Shown here piece by piece: positions 24,769 through 33,562 of a stretch of DNA of 64,000 nt. Source of the stretch: Streptomyces sp. NBC_00287 (GTDB taxonomy: Bacteria; Actinomycetota; Actinomycetes; Streptomycetales; Streptomycetaceae); the NCBI RefSeq assembly GCF_036173105.1, contig NZ_CP108053.1:2108001-2172000 (forward strand), given 5' to 3'. How positions within the stretch are numbered: position 1 is the stretch's first letter; the number at the start of each line of letters is the position of its first letter. The notes under the pieces are model-generated. The model did not search any database, was not told the origin of the DNA, and was given only the letters and a program-made list of their open reading frames with translations. The position numbers were made by a program, and so were the translations under genes.

Positions 24769-26400
24769 ATGGACAGCGGATACGACACTCAGGGCGCCGG
24801 CATCACCGTGCAGCGGGCACTGGAGCTGCCCGGGCTGCGCGGCGGGCTCCCCGAGATCCTGGCGGGCGCCGACCGTCTCGGTCGCACCGTGCGCTGGGTG
24901 CACGCGGGCGAGGTGCCCAACATCGCCTCGCTGCTCAAGGGTGGCGAGCTGCTGCTGACCACCGGCTACGGCCTCGGCACCCGTCCGGCCGAACAGCGCG
25001 CGTTCGTCCGCACGCTGGCCGAGCGCGGTATCGCCGCCCTGGTGGTGGAGCTCGGCCCGCGCTTCACCCGGCTGCCCGCGGCCCTCGTCGACACGGCCCG
25101 GGCGACCGGGCTGCCACTGGTCCAACTGCACCGCGAGGTGCCGTTCGTGACGGTCACCGAGGAGATCCACACCGAGATCGTCAACGGCCACTACGCGCTC
25201 CTCCAGCGCGCCGAGGAGGTCCACCGCCGCTGCACGGAGGCCCTTCTGGGCGGCGGCGGTATCCCCCAGGTACTGGGCATCCTCGCCGACTTCAGCGGCA
25301 ACCCGGTGTTCCTGGAGACGACCGACGGCCAGCTCCTGTACGCCGCCGGGGCCGGCCCGGAGAACGCCGATCCGCTCCAGGTCTGGGAAGGCCTGCGCGG
25401 CCAGCACAAGGACGCTCCGCCACCGGCGGGCTCGGTCCTGGTGGACGTGCCGGGCGGCGGCCCTGGCACGGGCTCGGTCCGTGCGCGCCTGGTCCTGCTC
25501 CCCGTGCGCGCCCCTCTCGCTCCCGTGCACCGGATCGCGGCGGAACGGGCGGCCGGCATCCTCGCCGTCGTCCTGATGCAGGCGCGGCAGGAGGAGGAAC
25601 TGGCGGCCCGGGGCCGCGGTGACTTCCTGACCGACCTCGCCGAGGGCCGGATCGCCGCAGAGGACGCGCCCGCGCAGGCGCGCGTGCTGGGCTTCAAGCC
25701 GGGGGACAGCCCGCTGCTGCCGGTGGTGATGCGGCTCGGCGACGGGCTGTCCCCGGGCGGCGGGTGGGCGGTGCTGGCCCGCGCGGTCGCCGAGGAGCTG
25801 GCGTCGGTGGGGGTACCGGTGCTGCTGGGCGTACGGCCGGTGGAGGGCCGCGTGCCGCTGCTGCTGGGCCTGCGTTCGGAGTCGGAGCGGTCGGCGGTCG
25901 CGGACCGGGTCGCGGCGGCGCTGCGGGCCGGGGTGGAGCGGGCCGGGATGCAGCGGCCCGGGGCGCAGCCGCCGGTCGTGGTGGTGGGGATCGCGGGCGG
26001 CTGGGCGGCGGCCTCGGCGAGCCTTCGGCACGCGGCGGAAACCGCGACCGCGGCCCAGGGCCTGACCGACCGTCCCTGGTACGACGCCCGCCGCTTGGAC
26101 ATCGACCTGCTGCTGTGGCGGCTGCGCGAGCATCCCGACCTCGCGGCCTTCGTGGACCGCGCGATCGGCCCGCTGCGCGACCACGACGCCCGCTCCAAGC
26201 CCCCGCTGCTGCCCACCCTGCAGACTTATCTGGCGCACGCGGGCCGCAAGGCGGAGACGGCCCGCGAACTGCACCTGAACCGGCAGACGCTGTACAACCG
26301 CCTGGCCCGCATCGGTGAGTTGCTGGGCACGGACCTCGACGACCCGCATTCGGTACTGGCGTTGAGCCTGGCGCTGCGGGCCCGTCGGCACGTGACCTAG
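24769..26400 (+). CDS. PucR-family transcriptional regulator
   Basis: The protein has 543 residues. The N-terminal PucR domain is at about residues 12-135 (VQRALELPGLRGGLPEILAGADRL, then NIASLLKGGELLLTTGYGLG). The middle is GAF-like, and the C-terminal PucR_HTH (~475-535) reads TLQTYLAHAGRKAETARELHLNRQTLYNRLARI. The family regulates nitrogen-compound use in response to small ligands. It is divergent from the amino-acid permease operon and likely controls it. Its stop overlaps the end of the convergent glycosyltransferase gene by four bases. Confidence 0.92.
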   Translation: MDSGYDTQGAGITVQRALELPGLRGGLPEILAGADRLGRTVRWVHAGEVPNIASLLKGGELLLTTGYGLGTRPAEQRAFVRTLAERGIAALVVELGPRFTRLPAALVDTARATGLPLVQLHREVPFVTVTEEIHTEIVNGHYALLQRAEEVHRRCTEALLGGGGIPQVLGILADFSGNPVFLETTDGQLLYAAGAGPENADPLQVWEGLRGQHKDAPPPAGSVLVDVPGGGPGTGSVRARLVLLPVRAPLAPVHRIAAERAAGILAVVLMQARQEEELAARGRGDFLTDLAEGRIAAEDAPAQARVLGFKPGDSPLLPVVMRLGDGLSPGGGWAVLARAVAEELASVGVPVLLGVRPVEGRVPLLLGLRSESERSAVADRVAAALRAGVERAGMQRPGAQPPVVVVGIAGGWAAASASLRHAAETATAAQGLTDRPWYDARRLDIDLLLWRLREHPDLAAFVDRAIGPLRDHDARSKPPLLPTLQTYLAHAGRKAETARELHLNRQTLYNRLARIGELLGTDLDDPHSVLALSLALRARRHVT

Positions 26401-27539
26401 ATCAGCGGCCGGGGCTGGGTCAACTCGTCGTAGACACTCAGCACTTGAGCGACGGTCTCGTCCTCGGTCGGCCAGGTCCCCGCCTGCCGTACCCCCCGCT
26501 CCCTGAGCAGCTCGCAGCGCTCGGGATCGCCGAGCAGGCGTACGACGGCGTTGGCGAGCGCCTCCGGATCGCCGTACGGGACGAGTTCGGCCGCGTCGCC
26601 GACGAGTTCGGGCACTCCGCCGACCTCGGTCGCGACGAGCGGCACGCGCGCGTGCAGGGCCTCCTGGGCGAGCACGGACCGTGACTCCCACCGGCTGGGC
26701 AGCAGCGCGAGATCGGCGGCGGCGAGCAGGTCCCGTACGTCGTCACGGCGCCCGATGAGCCGGACGGGCAGCCCCTCGTCCTCGATACGGCTCTGGAGTT
26801 CGCCCCGCAACTCCCCCTCGCCGGCGATGACGACGAGGGGCAAGGGGTCCATCCGGCGCCACGCGCGCGAGGCGTCCAGCAGGACGTCGTATCCACGATG
26901 CCGTTCGAGGGAGCCGACGGCCATCAGCAACGGGCGTCCGATGGCGCCGAGTTCGGCCCGCACCTTGGGCCGCAGCCGCTCGGCCTCGTCCTGCTCGCTC
27001 TCGGGGGCGCGGCGGGCTCCGGGCAGCGACACGGCGGCGAGCCGCGCGTCCCGGGCGCCGGTACGGCGGGCCCGGTCGACGAGCGCCGAGGTGGTGCCGA
27101 GGACCACGGAGGCGGCCTTGGCGACCCGCCGCTCCAGCAGGCGTACGAGATGGGCGCGGGCGCCCTCGGCGTACGCCCGGTCGTGCCAGGTGACGACGAG
27201 GGGCGTGCGCCGCCCGCTGAGCGCGAGCACGGCGCGGAAGGAGGCGTGCAGCCCGTGAGCGTGCACCAGATCGGCGTCCGCGCAGGCCGCCCGGAGCGCG
27301 GCCACGGAGCCGGGGTCGCTGCTGCGCGGCACATGCACGTGCTCGGCGCCGACCCCGCTGAAGCCGTAGAGGTGATCGGCCTCGACGGGGGCGCACACGG
27401 TGACCCGCACGCCCCTCGCGACGAGCCCCGAGGCCAGAGAGCGCACATGCACGCTGCTGCCGGCGTTGCCTCCGCCCAGCACCTGCACGGTGCGCAGCGG
27501 CGACTGGCCGTGCGGTGAGTGGCTGCTCACGGGGGTCAC
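26397..27539 (-). CDS. Glycosyltransferase family 4 (GT-B) protein
   Basis: The 380-residue protein has the two Rossmann domains of GT-B enzymes. The N-terminal glycine-rich loop is VLGGGNAGSSVHVRSLA and the C-terminal donor site is LPSRWESRSVLAQEALHARVPLVATEVGGVPELV (EX7E motif). It transfers a sugar from a nucleotide donor to an unknown acceptor, probably a lipid or cell-surface precursor. I chose the GTG at 27539 because GGAG lies nine bases before it. An MraY-like gene lies upstream on the same strand, about 190 bp away. Confidence 0.88.
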   Translation of the reverse strand: MTPVSSHSPHGQSPLRTVQVLGGGNAGSSVHVRSLASGLVARGVRVTVCAPVEADHLYGFSGVGAEHVHVPRSSDPGSVAALRAACADADLVHAHGLHASFRAVLALSGRRTPLVVTWHDRAYAEGARAHLVRLLERRVAKAASVVLGTTSALVDRARRTGARDARLAAVSLPGARRAPESEQDEAERLRPKVRAELGAIGRPLLMAVGSLERHRGYDVLLDASRAWRRMDPLPLVVIAGEGELRGELQSRIEDEGLPVRLIGRRDDVRDLLAAADLALLPSRWESRSVLAQEALHARVPLVATEVGGVPELVGDAAELVPYGDPEALANAVVRLLGDPERCELLRERGVRQAGTWPTEDETVAQVLSVYDELTQPRPLI

Positions 27540-27728
27540 GTGGCCGTGCTCCTGGTTCGGGGTCGGGCGGTCACGAAGAAAGTACAGAAGGATCGAGCGG
27601 AGGGGGTGAACCGCGAGGATCCCTGCGCGTACGACGTGCACTGCCAAGGATGCCAGGACGTACGGGTGTTCCGGGAACGCCGAGGTGGCCGACGGCAGCG
27701 AGCGACACGGGCGGTGGCAGGGAGTGGG

Positions 27729-28493
27729 TCACCCACATGGGTGAGAGCCGGCACGGATGTGCGCGAGGCTCAGGCTCCGGGCCGCCTCGCTCACCTTGTC
27801 CCCGTACACGGTCGCGGCAACGAGCGCGGCGGCGTGGGCGGCGAGTCCGGCCCGTCCGTTGCCGGCGACGACGGCGGCGCCCAGGGCCGCGCCCAGCGCG
27901 TGTGCGCCGGTGTCGCCGATCATCGAGCGCTCGGCGACATCGTCCGGCAGTACGGCCGCGGCGGCCCCCATCGCGGCGGCGGACAACTCCCCCGCCTCAC
28001 CGCCGCGCAGCAGCCCGGGCGCCCCGAGCGCGAGCACGGCGCCCACGGCCCGACCCGGCCGTACGTCCACGAGGTTGACGAAGTGCGCGGTACCGGCGAT
28101 GACCACCCCGGCGAGCACCTTGTCCACTGCCCGCTCCTTGAGCAACGCCCCGGCGAGCAGCCCGGCCGCCCCGACCCCGAACAACTTGACCGCGCCACTG
28201 GTGACTTCACCATGCCGGAGGGCGGACATATGTGCCCGGAACCCACGTCGCGGATCACGGGCGCCGACGACATCGTCGTACGCCCCGCAGACTCCGGCGA
28301 GGAACAAAGCGCCCCCGACCCGACCACTACCGAGTGCGACAGCCAGGGCACTGGCGGGCCCAGCGCAGAGGTCGACGGCACGCCCGGCGTGGTTGGTCCG
28401 CTCCCAACGGTGCCGCCCGCCCGGGGTATTGGCGCGGAGGACGGACAGACCGACGCGGGTGGTCAGGGCAGTAAGGGCAGCACGGTTGATCAT
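27729..28493 (-). CDS. MraY/WecA-like membrane protein
   Basis: The protein has about 254 residues, is very Ala/Gly-rich and has several predicted membrane helices. The segment AGVCGAYDDVVGARDPRRG carries the paired Asp of polyprenyl-phosphate sugar-phosphate transferases, and GDTGAHALGAALGA resembles their later motif. At this length it is shorter than MraY (about 350), so it may be a reduced or regulatory relative. It lies between recN (14-25 bp upstream) and the GT4 gene, suggesting a role in a cell-surface glycan. A GTG at 28505 is an alternative start. Confidence 0.65.
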   Translation of the reverse strand: MINRAALTALTTRVGLSVLRANTPGGRHRWERTNHAGRAVDLCAGPASALAVALGSGRVGGALFLAGVCGAYDDVVGARDPRRGFRAHMSALRHGEVTSGAVKLFGVGAAGLLAGALLKERAVDKVLAGVVIAGTAHFVNLVDVRPGRAVGAVLALGAPGLLRGGEAGELSAAAMGAAAAVLPDDVAERSMIGDTGAHALGAALGAAVVAGNGRAGLAAHAAALVAATVYGDKVSEAARSLSLAHIRAGSHPCG

Positions 28494-28518
28494 CCGCCCA
28501 CCCAAGCAGACCTCGCGC

Positions 28519-30261
28519 CTACCCGTCCCCCCGGGCCGTTGCCAGCAGCTCCTCCGCGTGCGCCCGTGCCGTCTCCGAGTCCTCCTGACCCGCCAGCATC
28601 CGCGACAGTTCCCGGATCCGGTCCTCGCCCTCCAGCACCTTCACACCGGACCGCGTAACCGAACCGTCGTTGGTCTTCTCGACCAGCAACTGCCGGTCGG
28701 CGAAGGCCGCGACCTGCGGAAGATGCGTCACGACCACCACCTGAGCGGTCTTGGCGAGCCGTGCGAGCCGCCGGCCGATCTCGACCGCCGCCTTGCCGCC
28801 GACGCCCGCGTCGACCTCGTCGAAGAGATACGTCGGCACCGGGTCCGTCCCCGCGAACACGACCTCCACGGCCAGCATCACGCGGGACAGCTCACCGCCG
28901 GACGCGCCCTTGGCGATGGGCCGCGGCGGAGCCCCGGGGTGCGGCGCCAGCAACAGCTCGACCTCGTCGGCGCCGGACGGCCCGTACGCGACCGTACGCC
29001 CGCCGACCTCCACGCCCTCGGGGTCCTCGCTCTGCCGGATGTCGAAGGACACGCGCGCGTGCGGCATGGCCAGCGAGGCCAGCTCGGCGGTCACCGCCGC
29101 CGCGAACCGTTCGGCGGCCTCGGTCCGCGCATCGGTCAACGCCTGGGCGAGCCCGCCCAGTTCGGTCCGCAGCGCGTCCCGCTCGGCGGTGAGCTCGTCG
29201 ATCCGCTCGTCGTCGCCGTCCAGTTCGGTGAGCCGGGCGACGCCCTCCTCGGCCCAGGTGAGCACGGCGGCGACATTCTCGCCGTACTTCCGCGTCAATG
29301 CGGTCAGCGCGGCCCGCCGCTCCTCGACAGCGGCCAGCCGCAGCGGATCCGCGTCCAGGTCATCGGCGTACCCGGCCAACTCGCCCGCCACATCGCCCAG
29401 CAGGATCCCGATCTCGCCGATCCGGTCGGCGAGCGCGGCAAGTGCCGGGTCGTGCGACCGTACGGCGTCCAGCGCCCGCTGCGCACCCGCGACCAGCGTC
29501 GCGGCGTCGATGCCCTCGGGGTCCTCGGGGTTTCCGGCGAGCGCCGCGTGTGCGGCCGTAGCGGCCGAGGCGAGCGCCTCCGCGTGCCCGAGCCGTTCGG
29601 CCTCCTCCGCGAGCTCCACGTCCTCACCGGCGCGAGGCTCGACGCCCGCGATCTCGTCGAGCCCGAAGCGCAGCATGTCGGCTTCCTGGGCCCGCTCACG
29701 CGCGCGCGTGGTGATCTCGTCGAGCTCTACGGCGACGGCGCGCAGCCGCCGGTAGGCCTCGCCGTACTTGGCGAGCGGCACCGTGACGGCGTCCCCCGCG
29801 TACCGGTCGAGCGCCTGCCGCTGCCGCGTCAGCTTCAGCAGCCCCTGCTGATCTGTCTGCCCGTGCACGGCCACCAGATCGTCGGCGAGCTCCGCGAGCA
29901 GCCCGACCGGCACACTGCGCCCACCGAGGTGGGCCCGCGAGCGCCCCTCGGCGGAAACGGTACGGCTGATCAGCAGCGCCCCGTCGTCGAGCTCGGCCCC
30001 GGCCTCCTCGGCCCGTACGGCCGCGGAGGCGCCCATGGGCACGGTGACCCGCCCCTCGACCACCGCCTTCTCGGCCCCGATCCGCACCAGCGCAGGATCC
30101 GCACGCCCTCCGAGCAGCAGCCCGAGGCTGGTGACCACCATGGTCTTGCCCGCACCCGTCTCACCTGTGACAGCGGTGAATCCCGGCGACAGCTCGACGA
30201 CGGCGTCATCGATGACTCCGAGCGACCGTATCCGCATCTCTTCCAGCACGGACACGACCAT
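28519..30261 (-). CDS. recN: DNA repair protein RecN
   Basis: The 580-residue protein is a SMC-like ATPase of double-strand break repair. Walker A is GETGAGKT near residue 30. A long coiled-coil middle (about 150-370) is interrupted by the RecN tip. The C-terminal signature is GGELSRVMLAVEVVF, with Walker B TYLFDEVDAGVGG. It follows nadK after 56 bp in the tlyA-nadK-recN operon, a conserved bacterial order. No strong ribosome site marks the start; a GTG four codons downstream (VLEEMRIRSLG) is an alternative. Confidence 0.95.
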   Translation of the reverse strand: MVVSVLEEMRIRSLGVIDDAVVELSPGFTAVTGETGAGKTMVVTSLGLLLGGRADPALVRIGAEKAVVEGRVTVPMGASAAVRAEEAGAELDDGALLISRTVSAEGRSRAHLGGRSVPVGLLAELADDLVAVHGQTDQQGLLKLTRQRQALDRYAGDAVTVPLAKYGEAYRRLRAVAVELDEITTRARERAQEADMLRFGLDEIAGVEPRAGEDVELAEEAERLGHAEALASAATAAHAALAGNPEDPEGIDAATLVAGAQRALDAVRSHDPALAALADRIGEIGILLGDVAGELAGYADDLDADPLRLAAVEERRAALTALTRKYGENVAAVLTWAEEGVARLTELDGDDERIDELTAERDALRTELGGLAQALTDARTEAAERFAAAVTAELASLAMPHARVSFDIRQSEDPEGVEVGGRTVAYGPSGADEVELLLAPHPGAPPRPIAKGASGGELSRVMLAVEVVFAGTDPVPTYLFDEVDAGVGGKAAVEIGRRLARLAKTAQVVVVTHLPQVAAFADRQLLVEKTNDGSVTRSGVKVLEGEDRIRELSRMLAGQEDSETARAHAEELLATARGDG

Positions 30262-30317
30262 ACGAGGTAGGGACGCCGGGACGCGAGGCACCCTGTCACC
30301 CAGGGGAGTGGACGTAG

Positions 30318-31223
30318 CTAGTGCGGCGCCCCCCGCCACCCGGAAACAGGCAACGCGAACTTCGCCACAAGCCGATCCGTGAACGACGCATGATGCAGCC
30401 GAGCCAGCCGCACCGGCACAGCCCCCCGCCGCACCTCGACCCGCGCCCCCGGCGGCAGTTCCACAGTCCGGCGCCCGTCACACCACAGAACCCCGGGTTG
30501 AATATGAGGCAGCACCTCAACCGCCAACACGGAATCCGGCGAAGTGACCAACGGCTTCGCGAACAGCGCATGCGCGGAGATCGGCACCATCAGCAACGCC
30601 TCGACCTCGGGCCACACCACAGGCCCACCCGCCGAAAACGCATACGCCGTCGACCCGGTAGGCGTGGACAGCACAATCCCGTCACACCCGAACCCCGTCA
30701 CCGGCCGACCGTCGATCTCCAGCACGACTTCCAGCAGCTTCTCGGCGCCGGCCTTCTGCACCGCCGCCTCGTTCAGCGCCCAGTCCGTGTGCACGATGTT
30801 GCCGTTCTGATGGACGACGACATCGACCGTCATCCGCTCCTCGACCTCGTACGCCTTGGTGACCACCCGGTCGACGACCTTGTCGAGATCGTCCCGCTCG
30901 GCCTCCGCGAGGAACCCGACCCGCCCCAGGTTCACTCCCAGCATCGGCACCCCGGACGCGCGTGCGAACTCGGCGCCGCGCAGCAGCGTCCCGTCACCGC
31001 CGAGCACGATCAGCAGCTCGCACCCGTCGAGGCACTGCGGAGTCGCCTCCTTGACCAGTTGCACCTCGGCCGGCAGCGGCAGGTCGGCCGCCTCGTACTC
31101 CAGCACCCGTACTCCGATGCCGGACCGCAGCAGCCCCTTCACCACCAGCTCGGCGCTGCGGATCGCCGCAGGCCGTCCGGTGTGGGCCAGCAGGAAAACA
31201 GTACGAGCTCGGTTCTGTGTCAA
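30318..31223 (-). CDS. nadK: NAD kinase
   Basis: The 301-residue cytosolic enzyme phosphorylates NAD to NADP. The GGDGTLLRGAEFA diphosphate site, the downstream NEAAVQK, and the STPTGSTAYAFSAGGP motif are all present. The start is an unusual TTG whose TTGA overlaps the tlyA stop. No in-frame ATG/GTG precedes the fold, so translation is probably coupled to tlyA. It sits between tlyA and recN. Confidence 0.95.
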   Translation of the reverse strand: MTQNRARTVFLLAHTGRPAAIRSAELVVKGLLRSGIGVRVLEYEAADLPLPAEVQLVKEATPQCLDGCELLIVLGGDGTLLRGAEFARASGVPMLGVNLGRVGFLAEAERDDLDKVVDRVVTKAYEVEERMTVDVVVHQNGNIVHTDWALNEAAVQKAGAEKLLEVVLEIDGRPVTGFGCDGIVLSTPTGSTAYAFSAGGPVVWPEVEALLMVPISAHALFAKPLVTSPDSVLAVEVLPHIQPGVLWCDGRRTVELPPGARVEVRRGAVPVRLARLHHASFTDRLVAKFALPVSGWRGAPH

Positions 31224-32035
31224 CGCGGCCCCTCCGCCACTGCACGGTCAACGTCGGCCGGGTCCAGTTCCGGTGCCCCGGACCGCAGCCACAGAAAGTA
31301 CTCAACATTCCCGGACGGCCCCGGCAACGGACTGGCGGTGACCCCCATCACCCCGAGTCCCAGCTCCCAGGCCCGGTGCGCCACACCCCGTACCGCCTCG
31401 GCCCGCAGTTCAGGACTGCGCACCACACCCCCGCTGCCCAGCCGCTCCTTGCCCACCTCGAACTGCGGCTTGACCATCATCACCAGGTCGGCGTCCGGCT
31501 TCACACACCGCACAAGGGCGGGCAGCACCAGTCCGAGCGGGATGAAGGACAGATCCCCCACGACAAGATCCACTGGCTCCCCATCGATCGCTTCGAGCGT
31601 CAACTCGCGTACGTTCGTACGGTCCTTGACGGTGACGCGTTCATCACTCTGAAGAGTCCAGGCGAGTTGCCCGTATCCGACGTCCACGGCGACGACATGC
31701 GCGGCCCCCGCCCGCAGCAGTACGTCCGTGAAGCCGCCGGTGGACGCCCCCGCGTCCAGCGCCCGCCGCCCCTTGACGACGAGCCCCTGCGGCACGAAGA
31801 CCTCCAGCGCGCCGGCCAGCTTGTGGCCGCCCCGCGAGACGTACTCGGGATCGCTGTCGTCGGAGGTGACGACGATCGCGGCCGCGGTCTCCACCTGCGT
31901 GGCCGGCTTGGTCGCGACGGTCTTGCCGACGGTGACCCGCCCGGCGGCGATCAGCTGGCTGGCGTGCTCGCGCGAGCGCGCGAGCTTCCGCCGGACCAGC
32001 TCCGCGTCGAGACGGCGACGTGCGACTCCTGCCAC
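31220..32035 (-). CDS. tlyA: TlyA-type rRNA 2'-O-methyltransferase
   Basis: The 271-residue protein has an N-terminal S4 domain (RRRLDAELVRRKLARSREHASQLIAAGRVTV) and a FtsJ-like Rossmann methyltransferase domain with SAM motif DAGASTGGFTDVLL and VVGDLSFIPL. TlyA methylates cytidine 2'-OH in 16S and/or 23S rRNA, and its loss gives capreomycin resistance in mycobacteria. The GTG at 32035 follows AGGAG eleven bases upstream. It lies 7 bp after a small hypothetical gene and overlaps nadK. Confidence 0.94.
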   Translation of the reverse strand: MAGVARRRLDAELVRRKLARSREHASQLIAAGRVTVGKTVATKPATQVETAAAIVVTSDDSDPEYVSRGGHKLAGALEVFVPQGLVVKGRRALDAGASTGGFTDVLLRAGAAHVVAVDVGYGQLAWTLQSDERVTVKDRTNVRELTLEAIDGEPVDLVVGDLSFIPLGLVLPALVRCVKPDADLVMMVKPQFEVGKERLGSGGVVRSPELRAEAVRGVAHRAWELGLGVMGVTASPLPGPSGNVEYFLWLRSGAPELDPADVDRAVAEGPR

Positions 32036-32042
32036 GTTCGGT

Positions 32043-32321
32043 TCAGCTCCTACTTCCATACGCCGATGGGGGCGCCGGAGGTCCCGGGCGGGCGTCGAGC
32101 GCGGTGAGCGCGTCGCGCAGCCCCCGATGTACATCCTCGTACACCTCGACGTGTCCGTCCGTGGCGAGGTGGTCCGCGTCGGTGAGACGCTCCAGCTGGG
32201 CGTCGACGTCGGCGTTGCCGGTGGGCGTGCGAAGGACGTTCAGGGGGGCGGGAGCGGCGGGGTCGGCTTCCGGCTCCACCGCCTCCTGGAGAGTCTCCGT
32301 CTCCGGAACTGAGTCGCTCAT
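32043..32321 (-). CDS. Small acidic hypothetical protein upstream of tlyA
   Basis: The 92-residue protein is acidic and Pro/Ala-rich in its first third. A helical segment follows (NADVDAQLERLTDADHLAT, then VYEDVHRGLRDALTAL), and the tail is Pro/Arg-rich. There is no signal peptide or known domain. It is the first gene of the tlyA-nadK-recN operon, seven bases before tlyA. I recognise it only as a small gene often found here in streptomycetes; no function is assigned. Confidence 0.8.
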   Translation of the reverse strand: MSDSVPETETLQEAVEPEADPAAPAPLNVLRTPTGNADVDAQLERLTDADHLATDGHVEVYEDVHRGLRDALTALDARPGPPAPPSAYGSRS

Positions 32322-32363
32322 GCCCAGACGCTACCCCGAAGCGCTGGGGTACCGTCGATCGCG

Positions 32364-32711
32364 ATGGCCACGATCGAAGAGTGCCGCGCCGCACTTGAGA
32401 AGCTCTCGGACAACATGCAGCACGCCGAGGGGGACGTCCGCACGGCCGCCGCCCTGGACCGCTCGGTCAGCTGCCATATCACCGACCTGGACGTCACCTT
32501 TGTCGGCCGCCTCCAGGGCGGCCGGATCCATGTGCGCGACACCCTCCAGGGCCCGCCGCAGGAGAAGGCGCAGATAAGACTCGCCATGAGCGGCAACGAC
32601 CTGGTCGCGCTGGTCGACGGCGAGCTGCACTTCGCCAAGGCCTGGGGTTCGGGCCGGGTGAAGGTGCACGCGGGCGTGCGCGACCTGCTCGTACTCAGGA
32701 AGATCCTTTAG
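32364..32711 (+). CDS. SCP2 sterol-binding domain protein
   Basis: The 115-residue protein consists almost entirely of an SCP2-like hydrophobic-pocket fold. An N-terminal helix (EECRAALEKLSDNM) is followed by five beta strands, and the end (FAKAWGSGRVKVHAGVRDLLVL) is typical of the family. It may bind a lipid or another hydrophobic ligand. It is alone on the plus strand, with the tlyA operon diverging on the left and the siderophore importer converging on the right (6 bp away). Confidence 0.85.
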   Translation: MATIEECRAALEKLSDNMQHAEGDVRTAAALDRSVSCHITDLDVTFVGRLQGGRIHVRDTLQGPPQEKAQIRLAMSGNDLVALVDGELHFAKAWGSGRVKVHAGVRDLLVLRKIL

Positions 32712-32716
32712 CCTGC

Positions 32717-33562
32717 TCAGGCAGGAGTCTTCACCGTGCGCGCCTTGCGCGCGGCCGGCACCACCAGCGGTGTCCCCGTCTCCGGGTCGTCGATGATCTG
32801 GCAGCGCAGCCCGAAGACCTCCTCGACCAGCTCGGCCGTGACGATGTCGTTCGGCGCGCCCTCCGCGATGACCTCGCCGCCCTTGAGGGCGATGAGGTGG
32901 GTGGCGTACCGGGCCGCGTGGTTGAGGTCGTGCAGCACGGCGACGAGCGTGCGGCCCTGCTCCTCGTGCAGCTGAGCGCACAGGTCCAGTACGTCGATCT
33001 GGTGCTGGATGTCGAGGTAGGTGGTCGGCTCGTCGAGCAGAAGCAGCGGCGTCTGCTGGGCGAGCGCCATCGCGATCCACACGCGCTGCCGCTGGCCGCC
33101 GGAGAGTTCGTCGACATAGCGGTCGGCGAGCTCGGCGACCCCGGTCTGCCGCATCGACTCCTGGACGACCCGCTCGTCCTCGGTGGACCACTGGCGCAGG
33201 ATGCCCTGGTGCGGGTAGCGGCCGCGGCCGACCAGGTCGGCGACGGTGATGCCGTCGGGCGCGATGGAGGACTGCGGCAGCAGACCGAGCGTCCGCGCGA
33301 CCTTCTTCGCCGCCATCGACTGGATGACCTGTCCGTCCAGCAGCACCCGGCCCTGGCTCGGCTTGAGCATCCGGGACAGCGCCCGCAGGAGCGTGGACTT
33401 GCCGCAGGCGTTCGGGCCGACGATCACGGTGAAGGAGTTGTCGGGGATCTCCACCGACAACTGCTCGGCGATGACCCGCTGGTCGTAGGCCAGGGTGACG
33501 TTCTCGGCGGACAGGCGGTTCACAGTGCTCCTTCGGGTGTTCTTGTTCGCAGTGCCGCTCAT
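32717..33562 (-). CDS. Iron-siderophore ABC transporter ATPase
   Basis: The 281-residue FecE/FepC-type ATPase has Walker A GPNACGKST (residues 49-57), the Q-loop LLPQSS, signature DELSGGQRQR (151-160), Walker B LLLLDEPTTYLD and an H-loop histidine in VLHDLNH. It powers ferric-siderophore import through the two upstream permeases. Its ATG overlaps the stop of the second permease (ATGA). It is the last gene of the operon. No substrate-binding protein gene is present in the cluster. Confidence 0.94.
   Translation of the reverse strand: MSGTANKNTRRSTVNRLSAENVTLAYDQRVIAEQLSVEIPDNSFTVIVGPNACGKSTLLRALSRMLKPSQGRVLLDGQVIQSMAAKKVARTLGLLPQSSIAPDGITVADLVGRGRYPHQGILRQWSTEDERVVQESMRQTGVAELADRYVDELSGGQRQRVWIAMALAQQTPLLLLDEPTTYLDIQHQIDVLDLCAQLHEEQGRTLVAVLHDLNHAARYATHLIALKGGEVIAEGAPNDIVTAELVEEVFGLRCQIIDDPETGTPLVVPAARKARTVKTPA

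Noticed and set aside
24172..26691. 839-codon minus-strand frame
   Set aside because: It is antisense to the PucR regulator and overlaps the permease in another frame; its composition is Arg/Ala-rich with no domain.
27720..27745. Palindrome around the MraY-like gene's stop codon
   Set aside because: A short GTGGGT/ACCCAC symmetry in coding sequence with no downstream T-run; probably chance.
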